Source: Acetatifactor sp.
GTDB lineage: Bacteria; Bacillota; Clostridia; Lachnospirales; Lachnospiraceae
Direction of reading: 5' to 3'
NCBI GenBank assembly: GCA_024693365.1
Contig: JAILLF010000060.1
Location: forward strand, 1 to 64,000
DNA length: 64,000 nt
The position numbers and the translations under genes are program-made. Positions 50,302 through 59,695 of the stretch are shown here, one piece after another. How positions within the stretch are numbered: position 1 is the stretch's first letter; each line of letters opens with the position of its first letter. Below the pieces are notes generated by a model. It saw nothing but the letters and a program-made list of their open reading frames with translations. It was not told the origin of the DNA and searched no databases.

Positions 50302-51093
50302 TCAGTCCATGGCGAGCAGACCCAGCATCGGGGCCACGGCTACCTCGCCGTCCTCGGAGGTGCCGCAAAGAATCCCCAGAAGATTTCCCTCCGCGTCAAA
50401 CAATCCGCCGCCGCTCATGCCTGGCGTCACCATCACGTCCGCCAGCATCATGTAGGCATCAAAATCCTCAAAATAAGCATAGTCCTGCAAAATGCACCCT
50501 GCGTAGGCGTCTTCCCCCACGCCGGTTCTGGATCCCAGCGCAATCACCAGATCCCCGTTGGCCGTGCCGTCATAGGCTTCCTTTGAAAACTTCGCTCGCT
50601 TAATCTTTTCACCGTGATCTATCGCATCGTCTGCGCCATTTTTCTCCAAAAGCGCGTCCCTTGGAATCTCCAAAATGGCCAAGTCTTGCTTTTCCGACTG
50701 CTTTATCTTGTCACACGTAACCTCATAACCGTCATCAAAGGTGATCTTTGCCGTCCCGTCACCGTTCGCTAAGACGTGAGCCGCCGTCGCGATCCTAAGT
50801 CCGTCTGTCCCCGCATCAAAGATTACGCCGCTTCCAATCAGATTTCCCGCCTGAATCCTCACCATGGCGCAGACGCACTGGTTTTGAATTCTTCCGGCAG
50901 GATTCTCTGGATCCTCTGCCGTCAAGGCATCCGCCTCCAGGATTGGCGCATAGGTTGTCATCCGGATTTCCCGGGAAGCATCACTGACCGGTTCCGTACC
51001 GCTTTCCTCCTGCTCTTTGGCACAGGCGGTCATGGTCAGGAACAATCCGGTCAATAATAGGGAAATTCTTGCTTTCCACGAAGCTTTTCTCAC
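50302..51093 (-). CDS. Trypsin-like serine protease, lipoprotein
   Basis: 263 aa. A lipoprotein signal ends at LTMTAC. The catalytic triad is visible: His in IATAAHVL, Asp in KQDLAIL and Ser in VTPGMSGGGLFD. This is a DegP-like S1 protease core without a PDZ domain. It probably acts at the outer face of the membrane. The start is GTG at 51093, with AAGGAAGGG 6 bases upstream. Two Cys in NQCVCAM may form a disulfide. Substrate is unknown. It stands alone between the metal genes and rnpB. Confidence 0.88.
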   Translation of the reverse strand: MRKASWKARISLLLTGLFLTMTACAKEQEESGTEPVSDASREIRMTTYAPILEADALTAEDPENPAGRIQNQCVCAMVRIQAGNLIGSGVIFDAGTDGLRIATAAHVLANGDGTAKITFDDGYEVTCDKIKQSEKQDLAILEIPRDALLEKNGADDAIDHGEKIKRAKFSKEAYDGTANGDLVIALGSRTGVGEDAYAGCILQDYAYFEDFDAYMMLADVMVTPGMSGGGLFDAEGNLLGILCGTSEDGEVAVAPMLGLLAMD

Positions 51094-51133
51094 GCCGTGC
51101 CCTTCCTTTCAAAATTATGCCGTTACGTTACTA

Positions 51134-51170
51134 AAAAATACCGTAAACCTGGGATTTCCAAAGTTTACGG
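51134..51170 (-). terminator. Terminator of rnpB
   Basis: CCGTAAAC and GTTTACGG form a stem around a 14-base loop, followed on the minus strand by TATTTTTT. It lies just after the 3' end of the RNase P RNA. Confidence 0.85.
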
Positions 51171-51180
51171 CACCTTTTAA

Positions 51181-51530
51181 GCGTAAGCAGAACGATAAGC
51201 CGGGTTATGTCGTTGAGCGATCATCTATCTAGTACGACTGTTACCAGCCGCATCAAGCGACCCACCTGAGAGCAGGCCGGGCAAGCCTATTGCTCTCTGC
51301 TTGGTCTTGCTTCGGATGGGGTTTACATGGCTCCGCCTGTTACCAGACGGACGGTAGTCTCTTACACTGCCTTTCCACCCTTACCGGCGCACAAGGCACC
51401 GGCGGTATATCTCTGTTGCACTGGCCTGGGAGTCACCTCCACCGGACGTTATCCGGCATCCTGCCCTATGAAGCCCGGACTTTCCTCACCCATGCTTTCG
51501 CATGGCCGCGATCGCCTGTCCTGCTTACGC
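51181..51530 (-). ncRNA. rnpB: RNase P RNA, class A
   Basis: About 350 bases on the minus strand. The conserved P4 halves are present (GAGGAAAGTCCGGGCT near the 5' end and ACATAACCCGGCTTAT near the 3' end), as is the GGGTGGAAAGGCAGTG type core and the GACCAAGCAGAGAGCAATAG element. Helix P1 forms between GCGTAAGCAG at the 5' end and CTGCTTACGC at the 3' end, which sets the boundaries to within a few bases. The RNA is the catalytic part of RNase P, which matures tRNA 5' ends. Promoter and terminator flank it. Confidence 0.95.
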
Positions 51531-51538
51531 CAAATGTC

Positions 51539-51567
51539 ATTATAATATGTTCTGCCAAAGTACGCAA
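51539..51567 (-). promoter_or_regulatory. rnpB promoter
   Basis: Minus-strand TTGCGT (51562-51567), 17-base spacer, TATAAT (51539-51544). The predicted start, 7 to 9 bases downstream, coincides with the 5' end of P1. Confidence 0.85.
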
Positions 51568-51590
51568 GGAAAAATTCCTTTCAGCACCGG

Positions 51591-53246
51591 TCAGACCTTG
51601 AAACAGCTCCCTCCGACAAACTCTCTGCAGATGGAATTGTTCGGTAAGTTCTCACTGCTGACGTTCAGGAAATAATCCAGGAATTTCAACAGTCTCTTCG
51701 CCTCATAGTATTCCGGCGTGTTCTTTGCCACTTGGAAAAGTAGCGGCTCCGCATATTGTTTGAGCACCGCAAGCTCATAAATCAGCGTGGAATTGAACAT
51801 GGCATCCGCTTCCTCCTGGAACGGAAAGATGTTGTTCTCTTCTCCCTTGCGGACGTTATTCCACATCTGAATGGTGCGCTTAGCGTCAGAACCGCGGGTT
51901 CTGGCATCACGGACCATTCTTCTAAGGAGTCTCCCGTCCGTCGTGGCAATGCGGTTATGCGCATCCACGTTGATGGAAGTCAGTGCGCTGACGTAAATCT
52001 TGTATTTGCTTTCGTCCGGAAGCGCATAGCTCATCTTGGGATTTAGTCCGTGGATTCCCTCGATGACAAGGATGTCCTCCTCACCAAGCTGCATCACGTC
52101 GCCGTGATACTCCCGCTTGCCGATCTTAAAGTTAAAGGTAGGCATTTCCACGGCCTCACCGCTCAGAAGCCTAAGCATGTCGGAATTAAATCTCTCAACG
52201 TCCATGGCGCCAAGACATTCAAAATCGTAATCTCCGTTTTCATCCAGCGGCGTATCCTCGCGGTTGACAAAATAATTGTCCATGGCAATGGGGTGCGGCG
52301 TCTTGCCAAGTGTCCGGAGCTGAATGGAAATTCTGTGGGAAAGACTGGTCTTTCCTGAGGAAGAAGGTCCCGCGATCATGACAAACTTTACGTCTCCGCG
52401 GCTGACAATGTCTCTTGCGATCTCCGCAATTTTTCGTTCCTGCATGGCTTCCTGAACCAGAATTACGTCACCGAGGGTGTTTGAACAAATGCGTTCGTTC
52501 AGGTCTCCAACAGTTTCGATCCCAACCTGTCTGCCCCATTCATCGGTTTTTTGAAGCGTCTCGAAGAGCTTTCTGCGCTCGTCAAACTCCTCCACGTGAT
52601 CCAGCGTTGATTTGGAGGGCAAAAGGAGCATAAAACCGCTCTCATAAGGGATCAGGTCAAACCACTTTACGTAGCTGGTGTTCGGCATCATGTAGCCATA
52701 AAAATAATCATAGTATCCGTCGCATTCATAGACATTCACGGATGAAGTGCGACGGAAACGGAAGAGCTTTACCTTGTCATCCATTCCCTGCCGTTCAAAG
52801 ACTTCCATGGCCTCATCGATGGGGCAGGTTCTTTTCATAAAGGGAATTTTACGACTTACCAGCTCCTGCATCCTTGCCTTCAGTTTGTTTGCACTTTCCC
52901 CGTCGCAGGGAAAAGCCCCCTCTGCAGAAAGATAATAACCATGTCCAATTGCATATTCCATGCGGCACTGGGCAGCGGCCTTACAGCCGTATACGTCAAA
53001 CACTGCCTTCATAAACAGCATGGTTGCCGTTCTTACGTAGGTTTTATATCCCACGTCATCCTTTAACGTAAAAAACTTGATCTCACAAGGTCTATTCACG
53101 CGCTTAAACAACTCGCGGATCTTCCCGTCTGAAGAGATAACGGTAATCAGCCGTCCGTCCTTGCCCTGATAGGGCTCCACAAGCTGCTCATAGGTTGTTC
53201 TCTCGGGAACCTGAATCTCATCCCCTTCAATCTTTACAGTAAACAT
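51591..53246 (-). CDS. TGS-like/ThrRS-like domain fused to uridine kinase-type kinase
   Basis: 551 aa. Residues 1-60 are a TGS-like beta-grasp domain, 65-250 resemble the second additional domain of threonyl-tRNA synthetase (AIGHGYYLS, PIDEAMEVFE), and 285-480 are a uridine kinase/PRK P-loop kinase (IAGPSSSGKTSLSHRI, FECLGAMDVERFN, VIEGIHGLNP). This triple layout is common in Bacillota and Thermotogae and is classed with Udk, but its substrate is unsettled. No tRNA synthetase catalytic core is present. Confidence 0.9.
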   Translation of the reverse strand: MFTVKIEGDEIQVPERTTYEQLVEPYQGKDGRLITVISSDGKIRELFKRVNRPCEIKFFTLKDDVGYKTYVRTATMLFMKAVFDVYGCKAAAQCRMEYAIGHGYYLSAEGAFPCDGESANKLKARMQELVSRKIPFMKRTCPIDEAMEVFERQGMDDKVKLFRFRRTSSVNVYECDGYYDYFYGYMMPNTSYVKWFDLIPYESGFMLLLPSKSTLDHVEEFDERRKLFETLQKTDEWGRQVGIETVGDLNERICSNTLGDVILVQEAMQERKIAEIARDIVSRGDVKFVMIAGPSSSGKTSLSHRISIQLRTLGKTPHPIAMDNYFVNREDTPLDENGDYDFECLGAMDVERFNSDMLRLLSGEAVEMPTFNFKIGKREYHGDVMQLGEEDILVIEGIHGLNPKMSYALPDESKYKIYVSALTSINVDAHNRIATTDGRLLRRMVRDARTRGSDAKRTIQMWNNVRKGEENNIFPFQEEADAMFNSTLIYELAVLKQYAEPLLFQVAKNTPEYYEAKRLLKFLDYFLNVSSENLPNNSICREFVGGSCFKV

Positions 53247-53267
53247 GCTACCCCACTTCCCGAAGAC

Positions 53268-54005
53268 TCACTTCATAAGCTCCATCGCCTTACAAAGCAG
53301 CTCCCGTTCATTTTCTACTTCCCGTAGGCGGCGCACTCTTCCTTCCGACGCGTCCTGCGCCCGAAGCCTCGTCAGAATGTCCTCCATAATCCGTTTTTGA
53401 TCCTCCAAATACTCCAAAAGAAGCGGATCCTTTCTTAGGATCAAGCCCTTTCCGTAACGGTCGTAAATCTCCGTCCGGTCTTCGTCTGAAGGTTCCTTTT
53501 CTGGCAACCCTCCGGTTACGACCTTCATCGGAAAATAATACTTCCCGTCCTCAACGAGTATCCGCTCCTCCACTATTCTATAACCCTTCTCCCGCAAAAA
53601 TGCCCGAAACTCGCAAAGCTCTGACTGCGGCTGCAAAATCATTTCCCGGAAGCTCTCCGTCTTTACCGGACTGTCCGTGAGGATCCTTTGCATCAAAGGC
53701 CCTCCCATGCCGGCACAGACAAGCTTTTCCGCCTCGCCAACTTGAAACTTGCTCAGTCCGTCAGAAAGTCTGGTCTCAATCCGGTCAGATAGCCCTGCTT
53801 CCTTCACGTGAGCGGCAGCCGCCGCCAAGGGCCCCTTCCTTACGTCCATGGCCAGTGCGCCGCCAATCTTTCCCGTCTGAACCAGATACACGTCCAAAAA
53901 TCCGTGGTCACAGCCGACGTCAGCCACTCTCCCTCCGGGAGACAGCATGTCCGCCAGCGTCCAAAGTCTTTTTGAAAGAGATATGGGTTTTCCTTGCTTA
54001 ATCAA
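53268..54005 (-). CDS. trmK: tRNA (adenine22-N1)-methyltransferase
   Basis: 245 aa SAM-dependent methyltransferase. The start region is [22 protein letters not shown] with the SAM loop, then [12 protein letters not shown] and [13 protein letters not shown], typical of TrmK. The C-terminus is a coiled coil. The start is TTG at 54005, with AAGGA 5 bases upstream inside the last codons of rpoD; no ATG fits the family N-terminus. It overlaps rpoD by 8 bases, so translation is coupled. Confidence 0.92.
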   Translation of the reverse strand: MIKQGKPISLSKRLWTLADMLSPGGRVADVGCDHGFLDVYLVQTGKIGGALAMDVRKGPLAAAAAHVKEAGLSDRIETRLSDGLSKFQVGEAEKLVCAGMGGPLMQRILTDSPVKTESFREMILQPQSELCEFRAFLREKGYRIVEERILVEDGKYYFPMKVVTGGLPEKEPSDEDRTEIYDRYGKGLILRKDPLLLEYLEDQKRIMEDILTRLRAQDASEGRVRRLREVENERELLCKAMELMK

Positions 54006-55110
54006 GATAATCCTTCAGCTTGCGGCTTCTGCTGGGATGCCGAAGCTTTCTGAGTGCCTTCGCTTCGATCTGACGAATTCTCTCACGCGTTACGTTGAAG
54101 ACGGTACCCACTTCCTCAAGCGTGCGGGCACGGCCGTCATCCAAGCCAAATCTAAGACGCAGAACCTTCTGCTCTCTCTCGGTCAGGGTTCCAAGAACCT
54201 CCACCAGCTGCTCCTTTAAAAGCGTGAAGGCTGCAGCATCCGCGGGAACAGGCACGTTGTCATCCTGAATGAAGTCGCCAAGATGGCTGTCCTCCTCCTC
54301 GCCGATGGGCGTCTCCAAGGATACGGGCTCCTGGCTGATCTTCAAAATCTCGCGCACGCGATCCACGGGCATGCCCATCTCTTCCGCAATCTCTTCGGGA
54401 GACGGCTCACGGCCAAGTTCCTGAAGGAGCTGACGGCTCACGCGGATCAGCTTGTTGATGGTCTCAACCATGTGAACGGGAATACGGATGGTTCTCGCCT
54501 GATCTGCAATAGCTCTGGTGATTGCCTGACGGATCCACCAGGTAGCGTAGGTAGAGAACTTGTATCCCTTGCGATAATCGAATTTTTCCACTGCCTTGAT
54601 CAGACCAAGGTTCCCTTCCTGGATCAGGTCAAGGAACAGCATGCCGCGTCCCACGTAACGCTTTGCAATGGAAACCACCAGACGAAGGTTTGCCTCTGCC
54701 AGACGCTTTTTCGCATCCTGATCGCCAACCTCCATCTTCTTTGCCAGTTCGATCTCCTCCTCAGCGGAAAGCAGGGGCACCTTACCGATTTCCTTCAGGT
54801 ACATGCGGACGGGGTCCTCAATGCTGATGCCGTCGGGAATGGAGATGTCAAGGTTCTCAACGTCCACGTCCTCGCCGGAGAGAATGATCTCCTCAGGATC
54901 AATGTCATCCTCCACGTCCGTCATGCGGAGCACGTCCACGTTGTTACGCTCCAGGGTATCCAGTACCCGCTCCATCTGCTCCTCTTCGAGAGTCATGCCG
55001 TCGAAGAAGTCGCTGACCTCCTGGTACTCCAGAATGCTCTTTTTCTTCTTGGCCATGCTGACCAGCTCTTTGACTTTCTCCTCAAATTTTGCCTGTGTGT
55101 TTTCGTCCAT
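53998..55110 (-). CDS. rpoD: Primary sigma factor SigA/RpoD
   Basis: 370 aa. Region 1.2 is [16 protein letters not shown], region 2 has [16 protein letters not shown] and [17 protein letters not shown], and region 4 has [18 protein letters not shown]. Length fits Bacillota SigA. It recognises -35 and -10 boxes such as those noted here. ATG 55110 is chosen because AAGGA lies upstream of it; the codon at 55131 lacks a site. It lies in the usual order dgt, dnaG, rpoD, trmK. Confidence 0.97.
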   Translation of the reverse strand: MDENTQAKFEEKVKELVSMAKKKKSILEYQEVSDFFDGMTLEEEQMERVLDTLERNNVDVLRMTDVEDDIDPEEIILSGEDVDVENLDISIPDGISIEDPVRMYLKEIGKVPLLSAEEEIELAKKMEVGDQDAKKRLAEANLRLVVSIAKRYVGRGMLFLDLIQEGNLGLIKAVEKFDYRKGYKFSTYATWWIRQAITRAIADQARTIRIPVHMVETINKLIRVSRQLLQELGREPSPEEIAEEMGMPVDRVREILKISQEPVSLETPIGEEEDSHLGDFIQDDNVPVPADAAAFTLLKEQLVEVLGTLTEREQKVLRLRFGLDDGRARTLEEVGTVFNVTRERIRQIEAKALRKLRHPSRSRKLKDYLD

Positions 55111-55174
55111 CTTGTGGTTCCATCCTTCCATACTATTCTATTTTTCTTGCGAATTGTAGTTTACGTAAAAAACG

Positions 55175-56956
55175 CTAACTTAAGCTTACATGCAGCTTTG
55201 AAAGCTCCAGCAAAGCCTTTTTCCCTTCAAGCACCTGGGTGATTGCTTCAATGTTGCGCTCTGCCTGCTTTTGCTTATAATATTCAAGGCTGTTCTTTTT
55301 CACGGCATAGATCACGTCATGCAGGGCCTGTTCCTTCTCCTGTATCGTCTCCATCGCCGGCAATTCCTCATAAAACGCTTCTGCGGCCGCCTTTTGCTGC
55401 TCCTCGTCCTCAAAGGTACTGATCACCTCTGCAGGCTGGAACTTGCCATCGCCCTTTTCCAACGCGGCAAACATCCTCTCCGCCACGCGCGCGTACAGCT
55501 CTTCGGTGAAGTCCTGCGCCGTAACGTAAGGCTTAATCTTCGGATAAATCTGGGGATAATCTGCGATCCAGGTGATCAAAAGCTTTTGCGCCCTCTTCGC
55601 GCCTTCCTGCGCCGCATTCTTGGACTGAACCCCGCTCTTCGGTCTTGTGACGGGCTTGTTCACTCCCGCCCCCGCATAGCTGATCACGAGCTTGCGCAGG
55701 TTGTCCACGCCAATACCGTATTTTTCAGCCACCGCCTGCAGATAGTTTTCCCTTTCGATCTCTTCCTCAAAGGAACAAAGCTTCACGGCAATCTCCCGAT
55801 GAAATTTGGTTCTCTCTTCGGGATCCTTCTGGTCATAGCCGGTCTGCAGCATGCGGATCTCATAAAAGAAACTGTTTTCCGCCTTACCTATCCGCTCCTG
55901 AAAGGCCTCGCGTCCCAGTGCCTTCATAAATTCATCCGGATCCTTGTGGGGCCTCATGTTGATGACCTTTGCGGTCATTCCTTCGTCCCGCAGGATCCCG
56001 ATGGCGCGAAGTGCCGCCTTGACGCCGGCGCCGTCGCTGTCATATGCCAACAGTACCTGATCCGTATATCGGTGCAAAAGATGCGCTTGTTCAGGGGTAA
56101 ATGCCGTTCCGAGGGATGCAACGGCCTGCCCAAAGCCCGCCTGATGCATCGCGATCACGTCCATGTAACCCTCGCAAAGGATCACGTTGCCCGCCCGCGC
56201 GGTTCTCGCATAATTCAATCCATACAGATTTCTTCTCTTGTCAAAAACGTCCGTCTCCGGCGAATTCAGATATTTCGGCTCGCCGTCGCCCATCACGCGT
56301 CCGCCGAATCCGATGACGCGGTGATTCACGTCCTGGATGGGAAACATCACGCGGTTCCAAAACTGGCTGGAAAGACCATTTCTCTCGGAAAACGTCGCCA
56401 CGCCCGCGTCCCGGATCTCCTCGTCGCGATATCCCTTCTTCCGCAGGTACTGCACCAGCTCCGTACCGTCTTTCCCCGCAAATCCAAGTCCGAATTTCTT
56501 CATGGTCTCATCCGTCAGCTCGCGCTTTTTCAGATAAGCCAAACCAACTTCGCCGTGAGGGTTCTTCCGGAGCTGATAATAAAAGAACGTTGCCGCGTCC
56601 TTATTCACGTCCAAAAGTCTCTGCCTGCGGCCCGCCCTTTGTCTTTGTTCCTCGGAATACTCGATTTCCGGCAGTTTCACGCCTGCCCTGTCCGCGAGAA
56701 CGCGAAGGGCTTCCGGAAACGAATAATTTTCATATTTCATCAAAAAAGTGAACACGTTTCCGCTCTCTCCGCATCCAAAGCAATGATACATTTGCTTGTT
56801 CTCGGAGACGGCAAAGGACGGCGTTTTTTCGTTATGAAAGGGGCAGCATCCCCAATGGTTACTGCCCTTCTTCTTCAAATTAACGTATCCTGAAATAACG
56901 GCCACAATATCACTTTTTGCCCTGATTTCTTCCACAATTTCGTCCGAATAAAACAT
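55175..56956 (-). CDS. dnaG: DNA primase
   Basis: 593 aa. The N-terminal zinc finger is CCPFHNEKTPSF with CFGCGESG. The TOPRIM core has VILCEGYMDVIAMHQAG, then LAYDSDGAGVKAA. The C-terminal part is the DnaB-binding helicase domain. It makes RNA primers for replication. ATG 56956 is preferred because GAGGAG is 4 bases upstream; an in-frame extension to 57028 runs into the dgt gene. Confidence 0.97.
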   Translation of the reverse strand: MFYSDEIVEEIRAKSDIVAVISGYVNLKKKGSNHWGCCPFHNEKTPSFAVSENKQMYHCFGCGESGNVFTFLMKYENYSFPEALRVLADRAGVKLPEIEYSEEQRQRAGRRQRLLDVNKDAATFFYYQLRKNPHGEVGLAYLKKRELTDETMKKFGLGFAGKDGTELVQYLRKKGYRDEEIRDAGVATFSERNGLSSQFWNRVMFPIQDVNHRVIGFGGRVMGDGEPKYLNSPETDVFDKRRNLYGLNYARTARAGNVILCEGYMDVIAMHQAGFGQAVASLGTAFTPEQAHLLHRYTDQVLLAYDSDGAGVKAALRAIGILRDEGMTAKVINMRPHKDPDEFMKALGREAFQERIGKAENSFFYEIRMLQTGYDQKDPEERTKFHREIAVKLCSFEEEIERENYLQAVAEKYGIGVDNLRKLVISYAGAGVNKPVTRPKSGVQSKNAAQEGAKRAQKLLITWIADYPQIYPKIKPYVTAQDFTEELYARVAERMFAALEKGDGKFQPAEVISTFEDEEQQKAAAEAFYEELPAMETIQEKEQALHDVIYAVKKNSLEYYKQKQAERNIEAITQVLEGKKALLELSKLHVSLS

Positions 56957-56966
56957 GTGACTCCTC

Positions 56967-57971
56967 TTATATCTGCCATGACTTCGGAATAAAGATCGAT
57001 TCATACAGGGAGATGGCGTAGCGATCACTCATGGCACCCACGAAATCGCAGACCACCTGCTCCTTCTGTTCTCCCTCGGAGATCAGGTTCCTAAACTCCT
57101 CCGGCAACGCTTCCAGATTCTTTAAGAAGTGCGAATACAGCGTCTCCATCAGAACCTCCGCCTTCTTCTCCTCCGCCTTCGCCAACGGATTCGTGTAGAC
57201 TCTCTCAAACATGAAGGCCCGGAGCTTTTTCATGGCATCCGCGACCGTATCCGACATCACGATGTCATTCTTATCCTTGCTGTTTGTCACGATGTCGTGG
57301 ATGAAGCGGTCCAGTCTCTGCCCTGGCGTGTTGCCAAGCACGGAGCGGATCTCCGCCGGCACGTCCATCTCCGTCAGGATGCCCGCGCGCACGGCGTCAT
57401 CCATGTCGTGATGAATGTATGCGATTTTATCGGAAAAGCGGACCACCTTGCCCTCCAGCGTGTGCGGATTTCCGCTTGTCTGATGGTTTAGGATGCCGTC
57501 CCTCACCTCATACGTCAGGTTCAGTCCCTGCCCATCCTTCTCCAGTCGGTCAACCGTCCTCACGCTCTGGATGGAATGCTCAAACCCCAGCGGACACACC
57601 CTGTTTAGGGCGCGCTCGCCGGCATGTCCAAAGGGCGTGTGCCCCAGGTCATGGCCAAGCGCAATGGCTTCTACCAGATCCTCGTTCAACTTCAGTGCTT
57701 TCGCGATGGTTCGCGCATTCTGGGACACCTCAAGGGTATGCGTAAGACGCGTTCTGTAATGATCGCCCTCGGGCGTTAAGAACACTTGCGTCTTATCCTT
57801 TAATCTCCGGAATGCCTTGCAGTGTATGATCCTGTCACGGTCCCTCTGAAAGACCGGGCGAATGTCACACTGTTCTTCGGGCTTTAACCGCCCTTTGGAA
57901 TTCATGCTTAGGGATGCATAGGGGCTTAAATACTCCTTCTCCCACAGTTCAAGGTTTTCTCTGATGGTCAT
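56967..57971 (-). CDS. dgt: dGTPase-like HD triphosphohydrolase
   Basis: 334 aa. HD motif residues: AIALGHDLGHTPFGHAGER, preceded by RRLKDKTQVF and THTLEVSQNARTIA, as in deoxynucleoside triphosphate triphosphohydrolases. ATG 57971 is preferred because AAAGGA lies 6 bases upstream; a long in-frame extension to 58076 has no support. It is the first gene of the replication/transcription operon. Confidence 0.92.
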   Translation of the reverse strand: MTIRENLELWEKEYLSPYASLSMNSKGRLKPEEQCDIRPVFQRDRDRIIHCKAFRRLKDKTQVFLTPEGDHYRTRLTHTLEVSQNARTIAKALKLNEDLVEAIALGHDLGHTPFGHAGERALNRVCPLGFEHSIQSVRTVDRLEKDGQGLNLTYEVRDGILNHQTSGNPHTLEGKVVRFSDKIAYIHHDMDDAVRAGILTEMDVPAEIRSVLGNTPGQRLDRFIHDIVTNSKDKNDIVMSDTVADAMKKLRAFMFERVYTNPLAKAEEKKAEVLMETLYSHFLKNLEALPEEFRNLISEGEQKEQVVCDFVGAMSDRYAISLYESIFIPKSWQI

Positions 57972-58029
57972 GGATCGTCCTTTCTGACGGTATTCGTCAA
58001 CATCCTCCTCAAACCTTTCAAAACTCACC

Positions 58030-58058
58030 CTAGCTATAATATTCTGCGTTGCAGTCAA
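58030..58058 (-). promoter_or_regulatory. Weak promoter candidate for the dgt-dnaG-rpoD operon
   Basis: Minus-strand TTGACT is followed by a TATTATAG stretch, but the spacer is short (11 to 14 bases). Position before the operon is right, quality is low. Confidence 0.3.
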
Positions 58059-58088
58059 AAATCCTTTTTTCGTCACAAAAAGGCAAAC

Positions 58089-58979
58089 TTAAAAATGCAT
58101 AAGCTCTTCAATGATGAAAGCCACGTTCTTGTCCATGGCCTCATAGGCCGTCTTAAACGGTGACATTTGGAATACGTGCCACATATTTTCAAACACGTCC
58201 AATCTAGCCACGACACCTGCTTCCTTTAGCCGGTCCACAAGACGCGTACCATCACTGAGCAGCATTTCATTTTCACCCACCTGTACGTAGGTGGGCGGAA
58301 ATCCCCTAAAATCCCCAAACAGCGGAGACACAAAAGGATTTGTCAGATCCTCTCCCTTCGCATATGCATGGATCATGCGTTCCAAATAGCCAGGGTTGAG
58401 TACCGGATCCACGTCCTTCTTGGACACAAAGGATTCCCCTGTGGACGTCAAATCCGTCCATGGAGACATCAAAACCAGGCCCCTGGGCAAAAATCTCCCC
58501 TGCTCCTTTAATTTCAGCGTCAGCGCCAGGGCCAGGTTACCGCCGGCGGAATCACCCGTAAGGATTACGTCCCGGGCGCCGTATCCAACGCGCATCAGAT
58601 AATCCCATACCTTCATGGCATCCTCCAACGCCGCAGGATAGGGATGCTCCGGTGCCAGCCTGTAATCAAAGCTCAGCACTTCCATGGCCGTACAAGATGC
58701 AAGCTTTGCCGTCAGCGTTCTTGCGTAAAGACTGCTGCCGGTGGAATATCCGCCTCCGTGGCAGTGCATGATGACCTGCTTGTGAACGTGCGCGCGGTTT
58801 AAGCTCACCCATTCACAATGCGTTCCTTCCAGTTCCATGCCGCGATAATTTAAATCTTTTACGCGACCCAAGAGTTCTCCGATCTGGTCCTGGGACTGGC
58901 GGTGCTTTTCAATGTCCGCATTTTCCACTAAACCATGTGCAAGTTTGATCAGTCTGAGTAGTCTTTGCTTTGTTTCCAT
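58089..58979 (-). CDS. HSL-type alpha/beta hydrolase
   Basis: 296 aa esterase/lipase of the hormone-sensitive lipase group. The oxyanion loop is MHCHGGGYSTGSS, the nucleophile is Ser in LTGDSAGGNLALAL, and the acid and base are in VGENEMLLSDG and NMWHVFQM. No signal peptide. AGGAGG is 11 bases before ATG, and the ATG overlaps the stop of the DUF6320 gene. It forms a tight cassette with that gene and the acyltransferase. Confidence 0.92.
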   Translation of the reverse strand: METKQRLLRLIKLAHGLVENADIEKHRQSQDQIGELLGRVKDLNYRGMELEGTHCEWVSLNRAHVHKQVIMHCHGGGYSTGSSLYARTLTAKLASCTAMEVLSFDYRLAPEHPYPAALEDAMKVWDYLMRVGYGARDVILTGDSAGGNLALALTLKLKEQGRFLPRGLVLMSPWTDLTSTGESFVSKKDVDPVLNPGYLERMIHAYAKGEDLTNPFVSPLFGDFRGFPPTYVQVGENEMLLSDGTRLVDRLKEAGVVARLDVFENMWHVFQMSPFKTAYEAMDKNVAFIIEELMHF

Positions 58980-59683
58980 CAGAAATGCAACCTCCTTCGC
59001 ACGGCATTACGAAGTCTCCTTCGGGACAACATGGTTATGATTGCAATGTCAACGATCACGCAGATCGTCACTACGACAGCGGACCAGCTTAAGCCTACGG
59101 GAACGTCCCGATACAAGTCAATAATGATTTCGTATCCCGCGCACAAAATTGCCAGCGCCGTAAAGGAATAAAGTCCCCTGACCAGAATTCCTTTGGGGAA
59201 TCTGCGAACGGCCAAGGTCAGCAACTCGATCACGCCAATGGTACAGAGCACCAGCGGAATGCCCAAGCCCTGAAACCATTCATACTTGTCCAGCATTCTG
59301 GCAATGAGATACAGATACAGAATGATCGCCGCGCCGTCAAACAACAGGTAAAGATAGGGCGACCATTTTTGATAGATCACGGCGGGCACCAGCATTACCC
59401 ACAGGACAACGCAGGCTCCGATCACGGCAAGGGACCACAAGCCGTTTGGAAATGCCAGCCAATTCAGTATACCGCAGGTAACGGCCGTCGCCAGACATAC
59501 CATGGAAACCAACCAGCCGAAGTCCGCCCTTTGAACCTCCTCCACGTGTGCTTTCTCCTGTGGGAAGGGTGGAATCAGGTTATCCGTCTTTATCTCATTT
59601 GGATTGATCACGGGCGTGTTACACAAAGGGCAATTCTTTGCGGTAGCATCCAGCTCCACGCCACAATTTACGCAATAGGACAT
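58979..59683 (-). CDS. DUF6320-like zinc-ribbon membrane protein
   Basis: 234 aa. A zinc ribbon (YCVNCGVELDATAKNCPLCN, given in part: two CxxC pairs) covers residues 3-22, followed by a linker and six membrane helices (about 52-215). The pattern matches DUF6320. Function is unknown. AGGAGG is 8 bases before ATG. It overlaps the hydrolase start by one base and follows the acyltransferase by 12 bases. Confidence 0.82.
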   Translation of the reverse strand: MSYCVNCGVELDATAKNCPLCNTPVINPNEIKTDNLIPPFPQEKAHVEEVQRADFGWLVSMVCLATAVTCGILNWLAFPNGLWSLAVIGACVVLWVMLVPAVIYQKWSPYLYLLFDGAAIILYLYLIARMLDKYEWFQGLGIPLVLCTIGVIELLTLAVRRFPKGILVRGLYSFTALAILCAGYEIIIDLYRDVPVGLSWSAVVVTICVIVDIAIITMLSRRRLRNAVRRRLHF

Positions 59684-59695
59684 CGCAAATCCCTC

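Noticed and set aside
55271..56893. 540-aa open frame on the plus strand
   Set aside because: Antisense shadow of dnaG, which has all primase motifs and a ribosome site.
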